From NCBI GenBank assembly GCA_028564705.1, contig JAPXFQ010002083.1, positions 1 through 64,000 on the forward strand: a stretch of 64,000 nt of DNA. Direction: 5' to 3'. The position numbers and the translations under genes are program-made. Shown piece by piece: positions 12,480-24,327 of the stretch. Source of the stretch: Apricaphanius iberus. Lineage: Eukaryota; Chordata; Actinopteri; Cyprinodontiformes; Aphaniidae. Numbering within the stretch: the first letter of the stretch is position 1; each line of letters begins with the position of its first letter. The notes under the pieces were generated by a model. It did not search any database, was not told where the DNA came from, and worked only from the letters and a program-made list of their open reading frames with translations.

Positions 12480-14206
12480 TATCATTTTGAAATCCAAAAT
12501 GACATTTAATTCTTTTTTAACCTGACTTTTTTTTAAATTAATATATATATATATATATTTTAGCCCCTTCGGTCAAAATGACGAACAACAAAAATGTCTG
12601 GCATGACCTCTGATCTCTGTCTCAGATGAGTGCAAATGGATGAGATGTGAGTTGGGAACCCAGAGAAAAGATAAGCAGAAGCAGAGGAGCAAGAAAACAG
12701 CTCCAGTATGGAGGTTTTGCTGGTATTCATCTGGTGTTGCCTTACGTACTGTAGAACACAGAAGGAATCGGGACACCGGAGCACCTGTTGCTCATCGTGT
12801 GCTAGCCTCAGAGATCAGTGCATGTATGTTTGTTCATTTCATCTCTTTCTGTTTTAAATTGTCTTCACTAATGTGAACGATGTGGAAAAATGTCTCCTCA
12901 AGGCACCAAGAGGGAATCAAAAGATTGAGATGCAGTTTGGTGAACATAGAGACCAGTAATGGTTCTGTTAATGTTGTAGCTGAAGTTATGTTATGAATAA
13001 TACGTCTTTACACAAATCCAGAATATGAACAAATCCTCACTTAATGCTTTTTGGTGGTTTTATTATGTTTCCTAATGTTTTTGACTGACTGCCTTCAGCT
13101 TTATGTCACCACTCTAGATGCCCCAGGTTCCTTCTGACTGCTTTATCCTGACACTTCCCTTTCCAGTGACTCAATCCACATTAGGAGGCTGAACAGTAAC
13201 TGGAAGGTTACAAAGTTTAAGCCACCGTCTGGCTGAAGACTTCAGGAATGCTGCTGCAGCTCAAAGACCGCGGCTGGTGTGTGCGTTCGTGTGCTGACTC
13301 TGCTGGAATTGGCTGCACTGAACCTGAATAGCTGGAATGCTGCCCGGCGCTGGAATGTGACCCCACGCTCGCGCACACGCTAACACACACACGCAGAGCG
13401 AGCCCGAGGGCGTGTTAAGGTGTGTATGAGCAAAAGAAAGGGACTTAATCAACAAAGAGTGTGTGAGACAAAAGACAAGAGGAATAGGACTTATGGGGGG
13501 GAGAACTGTCAGGCATGTTCACGTACAAATCACGAGCGAAAGAGACAAAAGGATGAAAGAGAGAGCTGTCTGGAGAGCTCTCTCAGAAATTAGGCCTAAT
13601 GAATAAAACTATTGTAATTTCACAGTCGGATGAGCTCATTTCTGAAAAGCTTGCTGAGCCCAAACTCTACCAATTAAAGCCAACCCTTATTTCCACTTTT
13701 CCTACACCAGTTTGTACAGTTGGACTTTAGTGTAGCATCAAGTTGTCATTTTATCACACAGGACTCATTATCAGCACCGTTATTGCGGGAAGCTCTCTGC
13801 TAATTTGTCTATTTTTTTTTTTCTCCCAGAAAATCATTAATGAGAACAAGAATATCTGCAGCGTTCACATGGGCCTTCTGGGGGTTTTCCAGTCTGCTCA
13901 GTAGAGCTGTTGTAACATTATTTAAATTAATGGAGTTGGAACACGGCTGTCGTACAGTAACATCGTGCTTTTAGTATGTCATGTTTAGTTTCCTTATCTT
14001 TCTGACCTGTTCGTTGATTTCTAATTGCTCAGCAACGTCATAGATGAGTTCTTTTGCACATTTTCTCATGTTATCATGTAAAACCTTCAAAGTAAAAATC
14101 TGAAAAGATAGAAGTACTTAAGTGTTTAGCCTTGTTTACTTTAATAATGTTAGATGAAATCCAGTACAGACCACTGCTTAGAAAATTCACCTAGTGAAAT
14201 AAGTCC

Positions 14207-14258
<52 letters not shown>

Positions 14259-17130
14259 TAATTTCAGTAGTACCTTCTGCTGATTTTGACATGATGGAAA
14301 ACAAGACTTTCTAAGTCAACCCCTTCTCACCTATGACATTCTGACTTATTTAAAAAAAATGTGTGTCTCTAAGTATTTGAACAGTCAAAGTTGGAACTTA
14401 CAGATTTTAAAGACGTACTTTGTGGATATTTCCCCTCTATTACCGGAGTATGCGGAGCAGCTTAACTGTCGGAAAACCAAATCTCTATGGAGGTGACGGT
14501 TTTACAAGCTCACTATCCAAAACAACAAAACACACCTAACTAACGGCGTGTCGGTTGGTAAACCACCAGTACCAAGCAGTAATGTTGAGCCACAAGCTAC
14601 AGTATTAAGATACGCCTCAAATCAGCTCGTTTGTTTGCATCTGTTTGGTAACATACTGCTGTAAAGTGAAACTCAGGGACAGTTTACACAACAAGGATTT
14701 TCAGCAAAGCGAAGGTATTTCTCTGCAATTTAGCCTGCCGTTTACACGGGAACAGGGTGTGGTGGTGGTGGTTGTGTGTGTGTCAAAAGCTTTTGATAAA
14801 TAGCTTCCAGAGTGGAGAAACTGGATGATTTGTTGTCATGTAAACGCAAGGCCGGGGAGTTTTGAGTATGGCCCCAACGGAGTAGTGGACTTGCAAACTC
14901 TGCCAACCTTCAACTCTTTTCCAGGTAATGAGACAGGAACCAAAGAACACTGCATACAAGGGGCATCCTGCCTTCTAAAGGCTGGGCATATGTACTACAT
15001 CGTTTTCATTTAAATGCAGCATCATGTTCACAATTCAAACATAAACTGCAACGTAAACGGACCCTCAATCAGTACTTCCACAAGGCGTCCAGAGCAAGAA
15101 AAGTTGTATAGTGTGGGAGGCTCCCAGGCAGTTACAGCTGCATAATAAATGCTAGTGTGCTGCCAAGATGTTTCCAAAACACATGTTTTTTTTAAGGTAT
15201 AAAAGGGAGTGCGTCTTAAAAGTAATTTTAAACAGTGAGCTGAAGTTAAACTTCTAAACTTGATCGAATTTTGTTTTGCAAAACAACAAAGCTAGCTTGA
15301 AAGTCACATTTTGTGACCAAAGCCATTATCTTTGCAGCATTTTCCTAAAAATCACCTCTTGCCGTTTCACAAAATATTAGTTTTTATGGTTAAGAGTTCC
15401 AAAAGAAGCAACAGAACAACCAGAAACTTGATGGTGTTCCGCTCATATGTAGAGAATACGTAGCAGTCCATGTAGTTCTAATGAATCGTCATGGTGCAGA
15501 CTTCGAAATTTCTTCTGCAAGGGTGATTATAAGCTGGTAACTTTTTATCAAGAAACATGATGGAAAAAAATAAAAGAAATTTTACTTTAAAAACCAAGAC
15601 AAAAAATGTGTAAGTCTTTAAAAGCACTCCCCACCAAAGCAATGCCAGGTCATTCCCAGATCTCATAATGGTGTTTTTTCTTTGTATTAGTAGTCTTATA
15701 TTTTTTTATTTCTCTGTTGAAGATACACCCTCAGAAGTTAGAGATGATAAATTCCCACTGGTTGAGGGTATGCGATTGTGGGAGTGCTCCTCAACAGGGC
15801 ATTATTGCAAAATAAAAAGTCCCACCCCTTGCTTCATGCTCTCCCCCTAAACCACGCCTCAATAACACAGGCACGCGTAGTCAGCATGGTTTCGTTGGGT
15901 CTTTGCCATAGTTAACAACTCGCAGGACACAAGCCATTTCAACCAATGTCACAAAATATAACGTGATCTTACCTGTCCAGGAGAAAATAAGCAACCAATG
16001 CATCGCTTAGCAAGCCATTAGCTTCCTTGAGTTGACGCCACCGTGTAAATGTAGCAGCTCTGAAGCAGATTAGGCTTTTGGTACGCTCTTCTTCGGCTTT
16101 CTTCTTTCTGATTGCTATTTTCATTTCGATTCATTTCGGGAAGCTAATCTGCTCTAACTTCGAACTAAATGCTACACCAAACAAACACGTCAGCTACTGC
16201 AGCTTGTGCAATCAATTAATCTGTTGGTAATGTAGCATGAGCTCACTTCCTCTTAACAGGCTAGAACGAGCGTTGCGTGCACACAAAGCACAGAGGGGGA
16301 GGTGCTGGAACACGAAAGCTTTGCTTACAGGCCTCTTATTTTGGACGGACCGTGGAAGTTGATTGGATGAGGTTTTCCCAGGGTTTCTCGCTGTAAAAAG
16401 AATGAAAATTACTCGGTCAAGTTTAAGAACTTCTAACTTATAGGTTGCCACTGGTATATGAAGAGCATTTTTGTAGTTTAAGAAAAAAGTTTTAAAATGA
16501 AATCTTATAAATCTTATGCCTTTAATGCTAAAACACGCCTTCCACACATATGGAATACCGTAAATATGGCTGGTGTAACTATCAACTCTTCTGATGCTCT
16601 TATATCTCATTAAACCAGCTGGCGCAAACTCTTTTTATGAATATTTTTATTTTTTGTTGAAATGCAAAACCTGGAGAGAAAAAAATTACTATCAGCTTGG
16701 ATAACTAAAAGCTGTTAGCTCCGCAAAACAGATGCCTAATCCTAAATTTCTGAGTTGCAACTAGAAGGCATTAGACACGGGTGTGACGTCAATCCCAGGT
16801 CAGAGGTCAAACCTAAGAGAGAAATCGAATGCGGCACATGTTATTATCATGAGCCCAAGATTTGAGGGCGTGCGCTTTGTGCTTGACACCCTGTATTTAT
16901 GTTTAAGGCTTTCATTTTAAAGTAAGAAAGGATGTAATTCTTGAGCGGGTACCCTGAAGCACTGACTTCTATTCAGGGCGGCCAGGAAATTGTTGTTTTA
17001 ATTAGGATGACTCTGATGTTGTTATCTGCTTCAGAGCTTCTGCTAGAGGTGGAATAAAGGGCTATTTCCATAGGTAGGCACTAACTGGATGCTTCTACAC
17101 TGGACAGAGATGGTACATTTAGAACACCTT
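12480..17130. other. Gene-free interval
   Basis: Only short chance reading frames and low-complexity runs, such as (TA)n at 12540-12559 and 14213-14255, poly(T) near 13813, and CA/GA-rich DNA around 13380-13570. No exon with matching splice sites and no RNA gene recognised. Confidence 0.5.
14213..14255. repeat. (TA)n microsatellite
   Basis: Pure TA run of about 21 units. Confidence 0.95.
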
Positions 17131-17159
17131 TTTGTTTCTTGTGAAAACTCAACAAAAGA

Positions 17160-17345
17160 GAAAATGCCTGCAGAGAGAGGTAAAGACTGCATTTAAGATC
17201 TCCAGGACACGTCAACCATCTCTGCAAAGCATTAACCATCGAGAGTCAACAGAAGAGTCATCAACCCTCAGGCCGAAGAAATGCAACACCACAAGATTTA
17301 GAAACGCTTACTTCACCACAGGCATCAGACTTTTGAACAGCTGAG

Positions 17346-17385
<40 letters not shown>

Positions 17386-17520
17386 TATTATTATTACTAT
17401 TATTATTATTTGATTATTATTTTTGATAATTGGTGAAGTAATTACTTTTTGACATCTAGGGTAGGTGATAGAATAAGCATTGCATCGTACTGGGAAACAT
17501 GTTTCTTACAATGCATATAA
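17160..17520 (+). mobile_element. LINE 3' end: last codons of reverse-transcriptase ORF plus 3' UTR
   Basis: Bases 17262-17343 read LRPKKCNTTRFRNAYF then TTGIRLLNS and a stop. This is the C-terminal motif of fish Rex1/L2-group LINE ORF2 proteins, where an arginine-rich stretch is followed by an aromatic pair and a final 'LLN'. A (TA)n run and a TTA-rich 3' UTR follow. The upstream coding sequence is scrambled, so this is a truncated remnant. Confidence 0.6.
17348..17383. repeat. (TA)n microsatellite
   Basis: Pure TA run just after the LINE stop codon, followed by TTA-rich DNA. Confidence 0.95.
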
Positions 17521-19285
17521 TAATAGAGGCTTTAAAACTGAATCAAAAGAGGGGGCTTTCAAGTTTTTTCTCTTTAAATCATCTCATCTGGTGAGTTGGA
17601 TGCATCGTTAGTCCTTTTTTTAGCAGCAAACAAATCCTGTCCTTCTTCACAAAGCCTGCTAAGAGAAGCTTAGATTGTTTTTTACGATCTCAGTTCTGTT
17701 TAGACTTCTCCTACTGCAGAAAGAACAAACGTCTTATGTCATTGTTTGATTTCAGATGGAAAACTTGGAAAATTCTGTGAATTATTGTAGAAAAAGAAGT
17801 TATTTCATCTGTAAAATGTAAATATTTATCCTAACGTGTGACGCTGTGACTGAATCATGAAGCAGGGATTCCTCCTGCTCTTTGACCAAACCCTGACTCG
17901 ATTAGATTCCTCCTGACGTCCACAGAGCATTCAGACCAGATCCTTACTGTATGAGGGGAATGTGTTCACATACCAGACATGCCACTGAGGCTCTAACGTC
18001 CTTTTTATTCACGGCGGTCATCTGACCATAGCATGATCTGTGTGCGTTTGTCAGGGAGAAGCCCAAGGGAGCGAATTAACAAACAGAGGCTGGGGACGCA
18101 CACATTAAAACCCGATTTGACACAAAGATAAACTCTGGAAGCAGAGTATTAGACAGCATTAATGTAATTCGTCTGGAGAAACGTTTGTGTGTGGAAGGGG
18201 GATTTAATCTATTATATGTGTAGTAATCCAGGGGGGGAAAAAGCCTTTAGATTGCAGACCTTTCTCACCAGATTAATGCCCCACTTTTTTCCGTATCGCA
18301 CGTAAGAAACAGATTTGGAGGAGTGGATCTGCGAAGATCATTCTTAGCCTTTCACCAAAATTACATCTAATTTTAAAGCCATGCTTAATACTAAGTGTTA
18401 ATTTAAAATACCTGAGAGAAAAAGGTAAAATGTCAACTAAAGGAGAACTTTTATTGCCTCCTCTGATCCTCAAACACAAGCTCTGACGTGCTTCAGGTTC
18501 CAGACAGAAGTACATTAGATAGCTGCATCCGTACAGTTCCCATGGGAGCAGACCCCATGTCCCTTGATCCCACAGTTGTGACAGGAATCTGAAAAATCTT
18601 AACTGCTGCACATTCCTGCACACAACTACTTTGTGTATGTTTCTATAATTGTGACTTTGTGAGAATTTGAAAAAAATAAATAAAAATAATAAATCACCAG
18701 TTTCTAATTAAACAACATCAAATCCAGAATAATCTTTATTGGCCAAGATTTTGTCCACAAAAGACACAAAGTATAAATATATAAGCTTTGAGGGAACAAT
18801 ATCTACATGTATGTGCATTTACAACCATTTTTTTTTTTTTGGTAGAGAAAAAAAATAAAAAGGGAACGTTGTGATTGTGCAAAATCTGCCCGTTTGGTTT
18901 CACAGCAGAGTAGCTGTTTACTCAGGCGTGAGGTGCTCGTTGTGCTCGTCAAAGAGGCAGCCTGGGGGACATGGCTGGTTTTTGTAAATAGATCTCTGTA
19001 GCTCCAACCTGAAGGCAAAACTCTACAAAGTTTGTGTTGAAGCCTGAAAATAATTCTCTGATAGACTATTACGATGTGCAGTTCCCGTTGCATACATAAT
19101 GAGGTAGAAGCTTGTCCTTTAAGGCAAGGCAACTCTATGTGTAGAGCACACAACAAGGCAGTTCAAAGGTGATTAGGGGAGAACAACAGGAAAGACACAT
19201 GTGACATATTTAAAACCCGCCATTCCAGATATTGTTAATCACTTACTCAAATGCAGTAATAAAAAGTTGGGTTTTAATCTTTGAT
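17521..19285. other. Gene-free interval
   Basis: No exon or RNA gene recognised. A stretch near 19,105-19,165 (minus) faintly resembles the L2-like LINE tails above, with CTTGCC units and a 'tgctctacac' block, but it is too decayed for a firm call. Confidence 0.4.
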
Positions 19286-19289
19286 TTAA

Positions 19290-19761
19290 AGTGAAAGTCT
19301 GTTTTTTTCAACCTGGATCTTATTTTATTTTTTTTTGCAATTTTTATGTTTTTTCACTCACCCTGAGATGTTTGGAGCCAGTTTGAGCCGATCAGCAATA
19401 ATAAAATGAATAATAATAAAGCGAATCTGCCGAGGAATCTGTAGATTCGTCAGATTTTCATTATTGTTTTATTCTTAAGCCCCCAAATCGGCACCAAAGA
19501 CAATCAAGAAACACTTCCGAGACATTCGTAAGTCAAAGGACTTGAATTATGGTAAAATTGAGACGTTTTGGGCAGATTAATCCTTATTATAAACGGCATT
19601 TGGACTGCACTCCCGTTCTGTGGATACAGCTGATCAAGACTGGATGCATAAATACTGCTGAACGGCTCAAACTGGCTCCAACCTTCTCAGGGTTAGTGGA
19701 AAAAAAACATAAAAATAGCTAAAAATATAAGGTCCAGATTAAAAAAAGTGGAATTTCCCTT
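19290..19761. mobile_element. TTAA-flanked MITE with long terminal inverted repeats
   Basis: TTAA lies at 19286-19289 and 19762-19765. Inside are imperfect inverted arms of about 110 bp. The left arm passes through CAACCTGGATCTTATTTTAT, CTCACCCTGAGA and GGAGCCAGTTTGAGCC, and the right arm is their complement (GGCTCAAACTGGCTCCAACC, then AGGTCCAGATT). No coding capacity. TTAA points to piggyBac or Kolobok mobilisation. A second copy of the same end is at 20,575-20,691. Confidence 0.7.
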
Positions 19762-19774
19762 TTAAACAGCTCAG

Positions 19775-20225
19775 TGTTTCAGCAGCTTTGCAGTCGTCAG
19801 GAAGTTTGTTCCATATAAGAGGAGCATAGAAACTGAAAGCTGCATCTCAGTGTTTGTTTCTCCTTCTAGGGATGATTAATAGAACTAGAGTTGGAGGAGC
19901 TGAGTGGTCTGCTGGGTTGGTACAGTGACAGCAGGTCTTCAGTATACAGTGATTTATAAATTAGTAAAAGTATTAATGATGTATATTCTCTGAGCTAGTG
20001 TAAGGACTTTACAACTGGGGTGATTTCCTTCTGTGATATTAGTCCTTTAATCCCAGAAATGTGACCCTGAAGGTTCAGGTCTGAGTCCATTATTACACCT
20101 AGATTACGTGCCTGGTCAGTACTTTTTAAATCTTTTAACTAAAGCTGAGTGCTGACTCTTGATCGTTCCTCTTTAGGTCCAAAGATAATTACTTCAGATT
20201 TGTTTCTTTTCATCAACATGGTTGG
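19775..20225 (-). pseudogene. LINE (L2/Rex1-like) reverse-transcriptase C-terminal fragment
   Basis: On the minus strand the translation contains MKRNKSEVIIFGPKEERS, then RNLGVIMDSDLNLQGHIS, then ITPVVKSLH, a TSLILLLIYKSL segment and PSRPLSSSNSSS. These follow the order of the thumb and C-terminal region of teleost L2-group LINE polymerases. Several in-frame stops and a deletion between segments show it is an old, dead fragment. It abuts the right end of the TTAA-flanked MITE. Confidence 0.75.
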
Positions 20226-20574
20226 CGCTTGCGTGTTTCCAAATTGCACAAACAAAATAACCAAGTGGATTAAGACTGTCGTATAGCACAGAGTTAAAGT
20301 CTTCCTGAGACTACAACTACCATGGGCCACTGCAGTAATGTCACTGAAATTCCAGCTTGTTGTAAGTTGTATTAAAAGCCATTAAATAGCACCAGAAGAA
20401 CATAAAGAAGCACTTCAGAAATGCCTTGAACTCAGAGGGGAATAGTTATAGCTATGAATAACAAAACATTGGTTAAATGAAGGAGTTTTGTGTCAGATTA
20501 TGCCTTATTTAGAGGCGGCACTTTGCATGCTCTGATTGGCTCGCATTAAATGGATTTACGCTGATCGCGACTGG

Positions 20575-20691
20575 TTATAAACTTCTCCTGAAGGACTCCA
20601 AGTGGATCCAAACTTGTCCGGGTGAGTAAATTAATGTAATTAATGCTATAAATAAGATCCAGGTTGAAAAAAATAACAAACTTACCCTTTA
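20575..20691. mobile_element. Second copy (one end only) of the 19.3-kb MITE family
   Basis: CCGGGTGAGTAAATT, then AAGATCCAGGTTGAAAAAAA and ACTTACCC, adjoining TTAA near 20,690, mirrors the right arm of the MITE at 19,290-19,761. I could not find a matching left arm, so this is a truncated or diverged copy. Confidence 0.5.
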
Positions 20692-21652
20692 AAATGGTAA
20701 AACAGCCCTTTAGTTTATTATCATTAGGATGTTAGGAGAAAACTTTCGCCTTTCTAGCAGTTTAGTAATCTTAGCCAGTCTGTGTATTTTTACAGTACAC
20801 ACAAAATGTTTGTAACTTTCTTAACTGTGTCCCTATATCTTTTTTCTACCAATTAATTACCAAAAAAATACTAATAGATAACCATCATAAAGTATTTGAA
20901 TCGGTCAACACCAAAGGACACCACAAGAACAGTGTCGTTTCTCACTTCAGAATAAGATAAATACAGGTTGCCTAGCTTAAAGGACTCACCGTAGTATGCC
21001 TTCATAATGATAGCTTACATTTACCTCAGACAGTCAAATTCTGACTGTGGTTGGATAGCCTTTAAATATCCACCTGCAACTTGGCAAACAGAATAAATAC
21101 CATTTATTGGGTTTCAGTCACAGTCAGCCATTTGCACCCACAAATTTGCGCATAGTTATATACAGATAAGCAGACTGGTAGGCAATTTGGGACTGGTTGC
21201 TTTGCCCTGGAGCACATCGACGGGATAGGCAGAAGCTGGAAATGAATCTAAAACTCTCCTGTTGCAAGGTACCTACTCTGCCAAACGAGCCACAGTCTCC
21301 AGAAACATGTCGATGTAAATTTGCAGAACCCCAAATTAGTCTCCTCTTCACTTCATAACTTGCAGATTTAACCAGCTCTTCAAAGGCTGAGTATCCGATA
21401 TGTGCTGCTACCATGCACGGCACTAGTTCAATGTTGAGACGTGTGCTTATTTCAAATGAGTGTCTCTTTAAACTTTTATTGTTGGTTTCCCGCGGTGAGG
21501 CCTAAAGCAGAGAATCGCCACAAGCTCCCTGTTAATCATTAACCAAAACTCCTGCTCTCTTTCTTCCCACAGAGACAAGACGGTGACAGCAGCTGTGACG
21601 TTCTGTTTGTTTATAAAGACAACAACACAGGAGACTCTATGGCACCTGAACG

Positions 21653-21653
<1 letters not shown>

Positions 21654-21699
<46 letters not shown>
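21654..21699. repeat. (CA)n microsatellite
   Basis: About 23 CA units. Confidence 0.95.
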
Positions 21700-21702
<3 letters not shown>

Positions 21703-21792
21703 CGGCATCCCTGATGTGTAATTTCCTCAATAAAAATCAATTTTTATTTATACTTGCATTTTCATCAAGAAAAAAATATGCATTTTTTCCCC

Positions 21793-22545
21793 TTCCTTAT
21801 TATATGCATTTTTGTTAAGAAAATTATATCTTTTGTTTTTTCCTTTGACTTTTACATGCTTTTTCAGTAGAGATGCAACGACACTACCGATACTTGGATT
21901 TGAGAACTTGCTGATACCGAGTACCAATACCAATACTTCTACTATACAAAAAAAAAGTATCTGCCCCGATACTATTGGTGCATCCCTCATTTTCAGCGAA
22001 AAGATTATATATTTTGTTTTTCCTTTTCTTTATACATTCATTCCTTGTTTTTACATTCCCTCGTCTCTTCTTTTTACTTTACCTCATGAATTTCTGCCTC
22101 ATTATGCAAATGAGGAGGGTGGCCCCACTTGGCCGAACTCTTCTACTATTGGTCAGTAAACAGAAAGCAGCAGGATCAATGTGCAGATGAATTGTGCATA
22201 CCTGTGCTTTTGGCCAGGAGAATGCCTTGCCTTGAAGTCCTACCAGAAATGTCTCAGACAGTTGAGAGGCTGCTCCAGTGAGCTTGAGACACAAATAATG
22301 AAGCTAACCTATTAGTATTCCAGATTTGGAGGAAGTTGCTGGCATGCACAATCCATCTTCACAAGGATCTTGCTCCTTCCTGTTTATTGAACAATAGTGG
22401 CGGAGTTGGACCAAGAAGGGCCGCCCTCCACATTTGGATAATGAGGCAGAAATGCATAAGATCAAGTAATAAGAGGATATAAGGGAATGTAAAAACAAGG
22501 ATTGACAAAATATATAAATTTCTTTGCAAAAATGCATAAATAAGG
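21793..22545. mobile_element. Long inverted-repeat element split by a hAT MITE
   Basis: The left arm (about 21,793-22,185) and right arm (about 22,330-22,545) are inverted copies. Both contain TATGCATTTTTG, CCTTGTTTTTACATTCCC, ATTTCTGCCTCATTAT, a GAGGGNGGCCC block and TCAGTAAACAG or TCAATAAACAG. The spacer is about 145 bp. The left arm is interrupted by the small hAT MITE at 21,868-21,988. No coding capacity; the family is not recognised, though foldback-type DNA transposons look like this. Confidence 0.65.
21868..21988. mobile_element. hAT-type MITE, about 121 bp
   Basis: It starts TAGAGATGCAACGAC and ends TTGGTGCATCCCTC, inverted versions of the TAGGGATGCACCGAT-type terminus common in fish hAT MITEs. 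Internally it has CCGATACT, CCGAGTACCAATACC and CCCCGATACT. The flanks are TTTTTCAG and ATTTTCAG, an 8-bp duplication with one mismatch. It lies inside the left arm of a larger inverted-repeat element. Confidence 0.75.
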
Positions 22546-22769
22546 AGAATATATATATATATGATTTTATCTTTTATTATGTCAGTTTTGGTCCTCCATA
22601 ATTCCCAACTCTCCACCACAGAATTAAAAGAATTATCTCAATTATTTGTAGAAGTCCATGCTTGTTAGTTGTGGTACAGAGTCTCCATCTAGTGGTAAAC
22701 AAAAGAAGTGACATTCTAATTCAGATGTTGCCACTGTTATGACACAGCCCTTATCAAGATTGCATAGAG

Positions 22770-23499
22770 CAGTGGTTCCCAAAGTGTGGGGCGCGCCCCC
22801 TAGGGGGGGCGTCGTGCCATTGCAGGGGGGGCGCGAGACAAATGAATGATAAACAAAATAACAAAATCACTACTTGACAGCTAGCAAAATGGTCAAAGCT
22901 GGACATTGAAACTGAACTCAGGGTGGCAGTCTCACAACTAAAACCCAGATTTGAGAAGATCTGCAGCAACAAGCAGGCTCACACCAGTCACTGAGAAGAT
23001 GGCAGGATTTAAGTCATTTTTTATGACAAACCTTTATTTTAATTTATTTTCCTCTCAGGGAGTTGTTCATAATTATTATCCCTTTTTGAACAGAGAACCT
23101 TTCTTTTAAAAGAATGAATGGATCACAGTGTGGAATTTTGTTACAACAAATTTAAAAAAGAAAAGCATTACGTTGTTAAGATGCTTGAAAAAATTACACT
23201 GACAGCAAAAATACTGTTGTACAGACTACAATTAAAAATTTACCCTTACATTTTTTACACTGGTAAGACTGTTTGTTGTTTTGTTACTTGAGGTTGTATT
23301 TTATTGTTATGCAACCCGTTGTTTATTGCAGTCAGCCCTTAATTCGTCCAATTTTCTTAATAAAAGGGTGAAAGTGAAATAAACTGCAGTGTACTCTGAT
23401 TGGACAAGGTGTGTGAGTGAGAGAATTTGCGCGGGGGGGGGCGTTTGGTGTTATGTAAACCAAAAGGGGGGCCCAGAAGAAAATGTTTGGGAACCACTG
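22770..23499 (+). mobile_element. Non-autonomous hAT transposon (ZBED5/FAM200-like source)
   Basis: The terminal inverted repeats are CAGTGGTTCCCAAA and, at the right, TTTGGGAACCACTG. The exact 8-bp sequence GCATAGAG flanks both ends (22762-22769 and 23500-23507), as expected for hAT. G-rich subterminal blocks (GGGGCGCGCCCCC and GCGCGGGGGGGGGC) sit just inside each end. An internal open stretch at 22,896-22,994 is a remnant of the transposase C-terminus. The 730-bp copy lacks the catalytic core and is an internal-deletion derivative. Confidence 0.9.
22896..22994 (+). pseudogene. hAT transposase C-terminal remnant
   Basis: A 32-codon open stretch plus stop reads KLDIETELRVAVSQLKPRFE and ends in CSNKQAHTSH. 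This is the carboxyl end seen in ZBED5/FAM200-like hAT proteins, which finish with a 'QAH-S-H' motif. It has no start or dimerisation domain of its own and marks the source family of this deleted element. Confidence 0.7.
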
Positions 23500-23507
23500 G
23501 CATAGAG

Positions 23508-24327
23508 AATACATAACAGTGATAGCCTCATTATGAATTACAAAAGCCTCTTTTTACTTCTTCAGTTCTGAAAGACTGGATTGGGAGTATCAGATATATT
23601 ATAAGTTACATATGATATATTATAAGTCTAAAAGTTGGGGTCGTTAAGGCTCACTGATGAAAAAGAGTTCTGTTACCCCGATTTAACTACTGTACTGTGT
23701 CATTTTATGGTAATTATAATGATGTTAAGAAATTATTATACACACCATTTTATTGCTGAATCTAAAACATTTTCAGGTTGATTTTTGATATATTGAATTG
23801 TTAATAAAAGCAAACAGGGGTGAAAAATGTACAGTCTCTGTGGGATTTTATTCAAACTCAGACACATTATACATTTTAAGCAATACTGCCAGAAGAAAAT
23901 AAATCCATGTCATGGTAACATCAGGTACATTGTGAAAAAAACAAAAATGTTTGCCCACCTTATGTAAGAAGCACACAGAATTGCTTACCTATTTAATGAC
24001 AACTTGTACATATTATTGTTTTAAAACAATGTGTTAAATGTCTAAAACCCTGGGGGGGAAATAGTAAATGAAGAAATAAAAATCATTGCAACAATGTATT
24101 CAATTGCGATTAAAAAGAGATTCTTTCGTGATATTTTGTGCCAACTAAATCGGCCACTGTTTTCTGTAAACCCACTAATCCAAATATAAAGCATTTGTTT
24201 TCACACACAAAAAAAAATTATTTATAATGATTCCAGTATTCGCATTAGACAGAATCTCATCCATACATGGATTCAATAAACATTTGGTCTGATAAGACAA
24301 ACCAGCTGGACCTCAGATCATTGCTGA
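23508..24327 (-). other. 3' flank of the TRIM gene with polyadenylation signal
   Basis: No coding sequence. On the minus strand AATAAA occurs at 23,847-23,852, about 480 bases after the TRIM stop codon. It is followed by G/T-containing sequence, so it is a plausible 3' end for the TRIM transcript. Confidence 0.4.

Noticed and set aside
16212..16610. 132-codon minus-strand frame
   Set aside because: No domain, no splice partners, and composition like the surrounding non-coding DNA.
18273..18623. 116-codon minus-strand frame
   Set aside because: Unrecognised peptide without splice sites or conservation cues; treated as chance.
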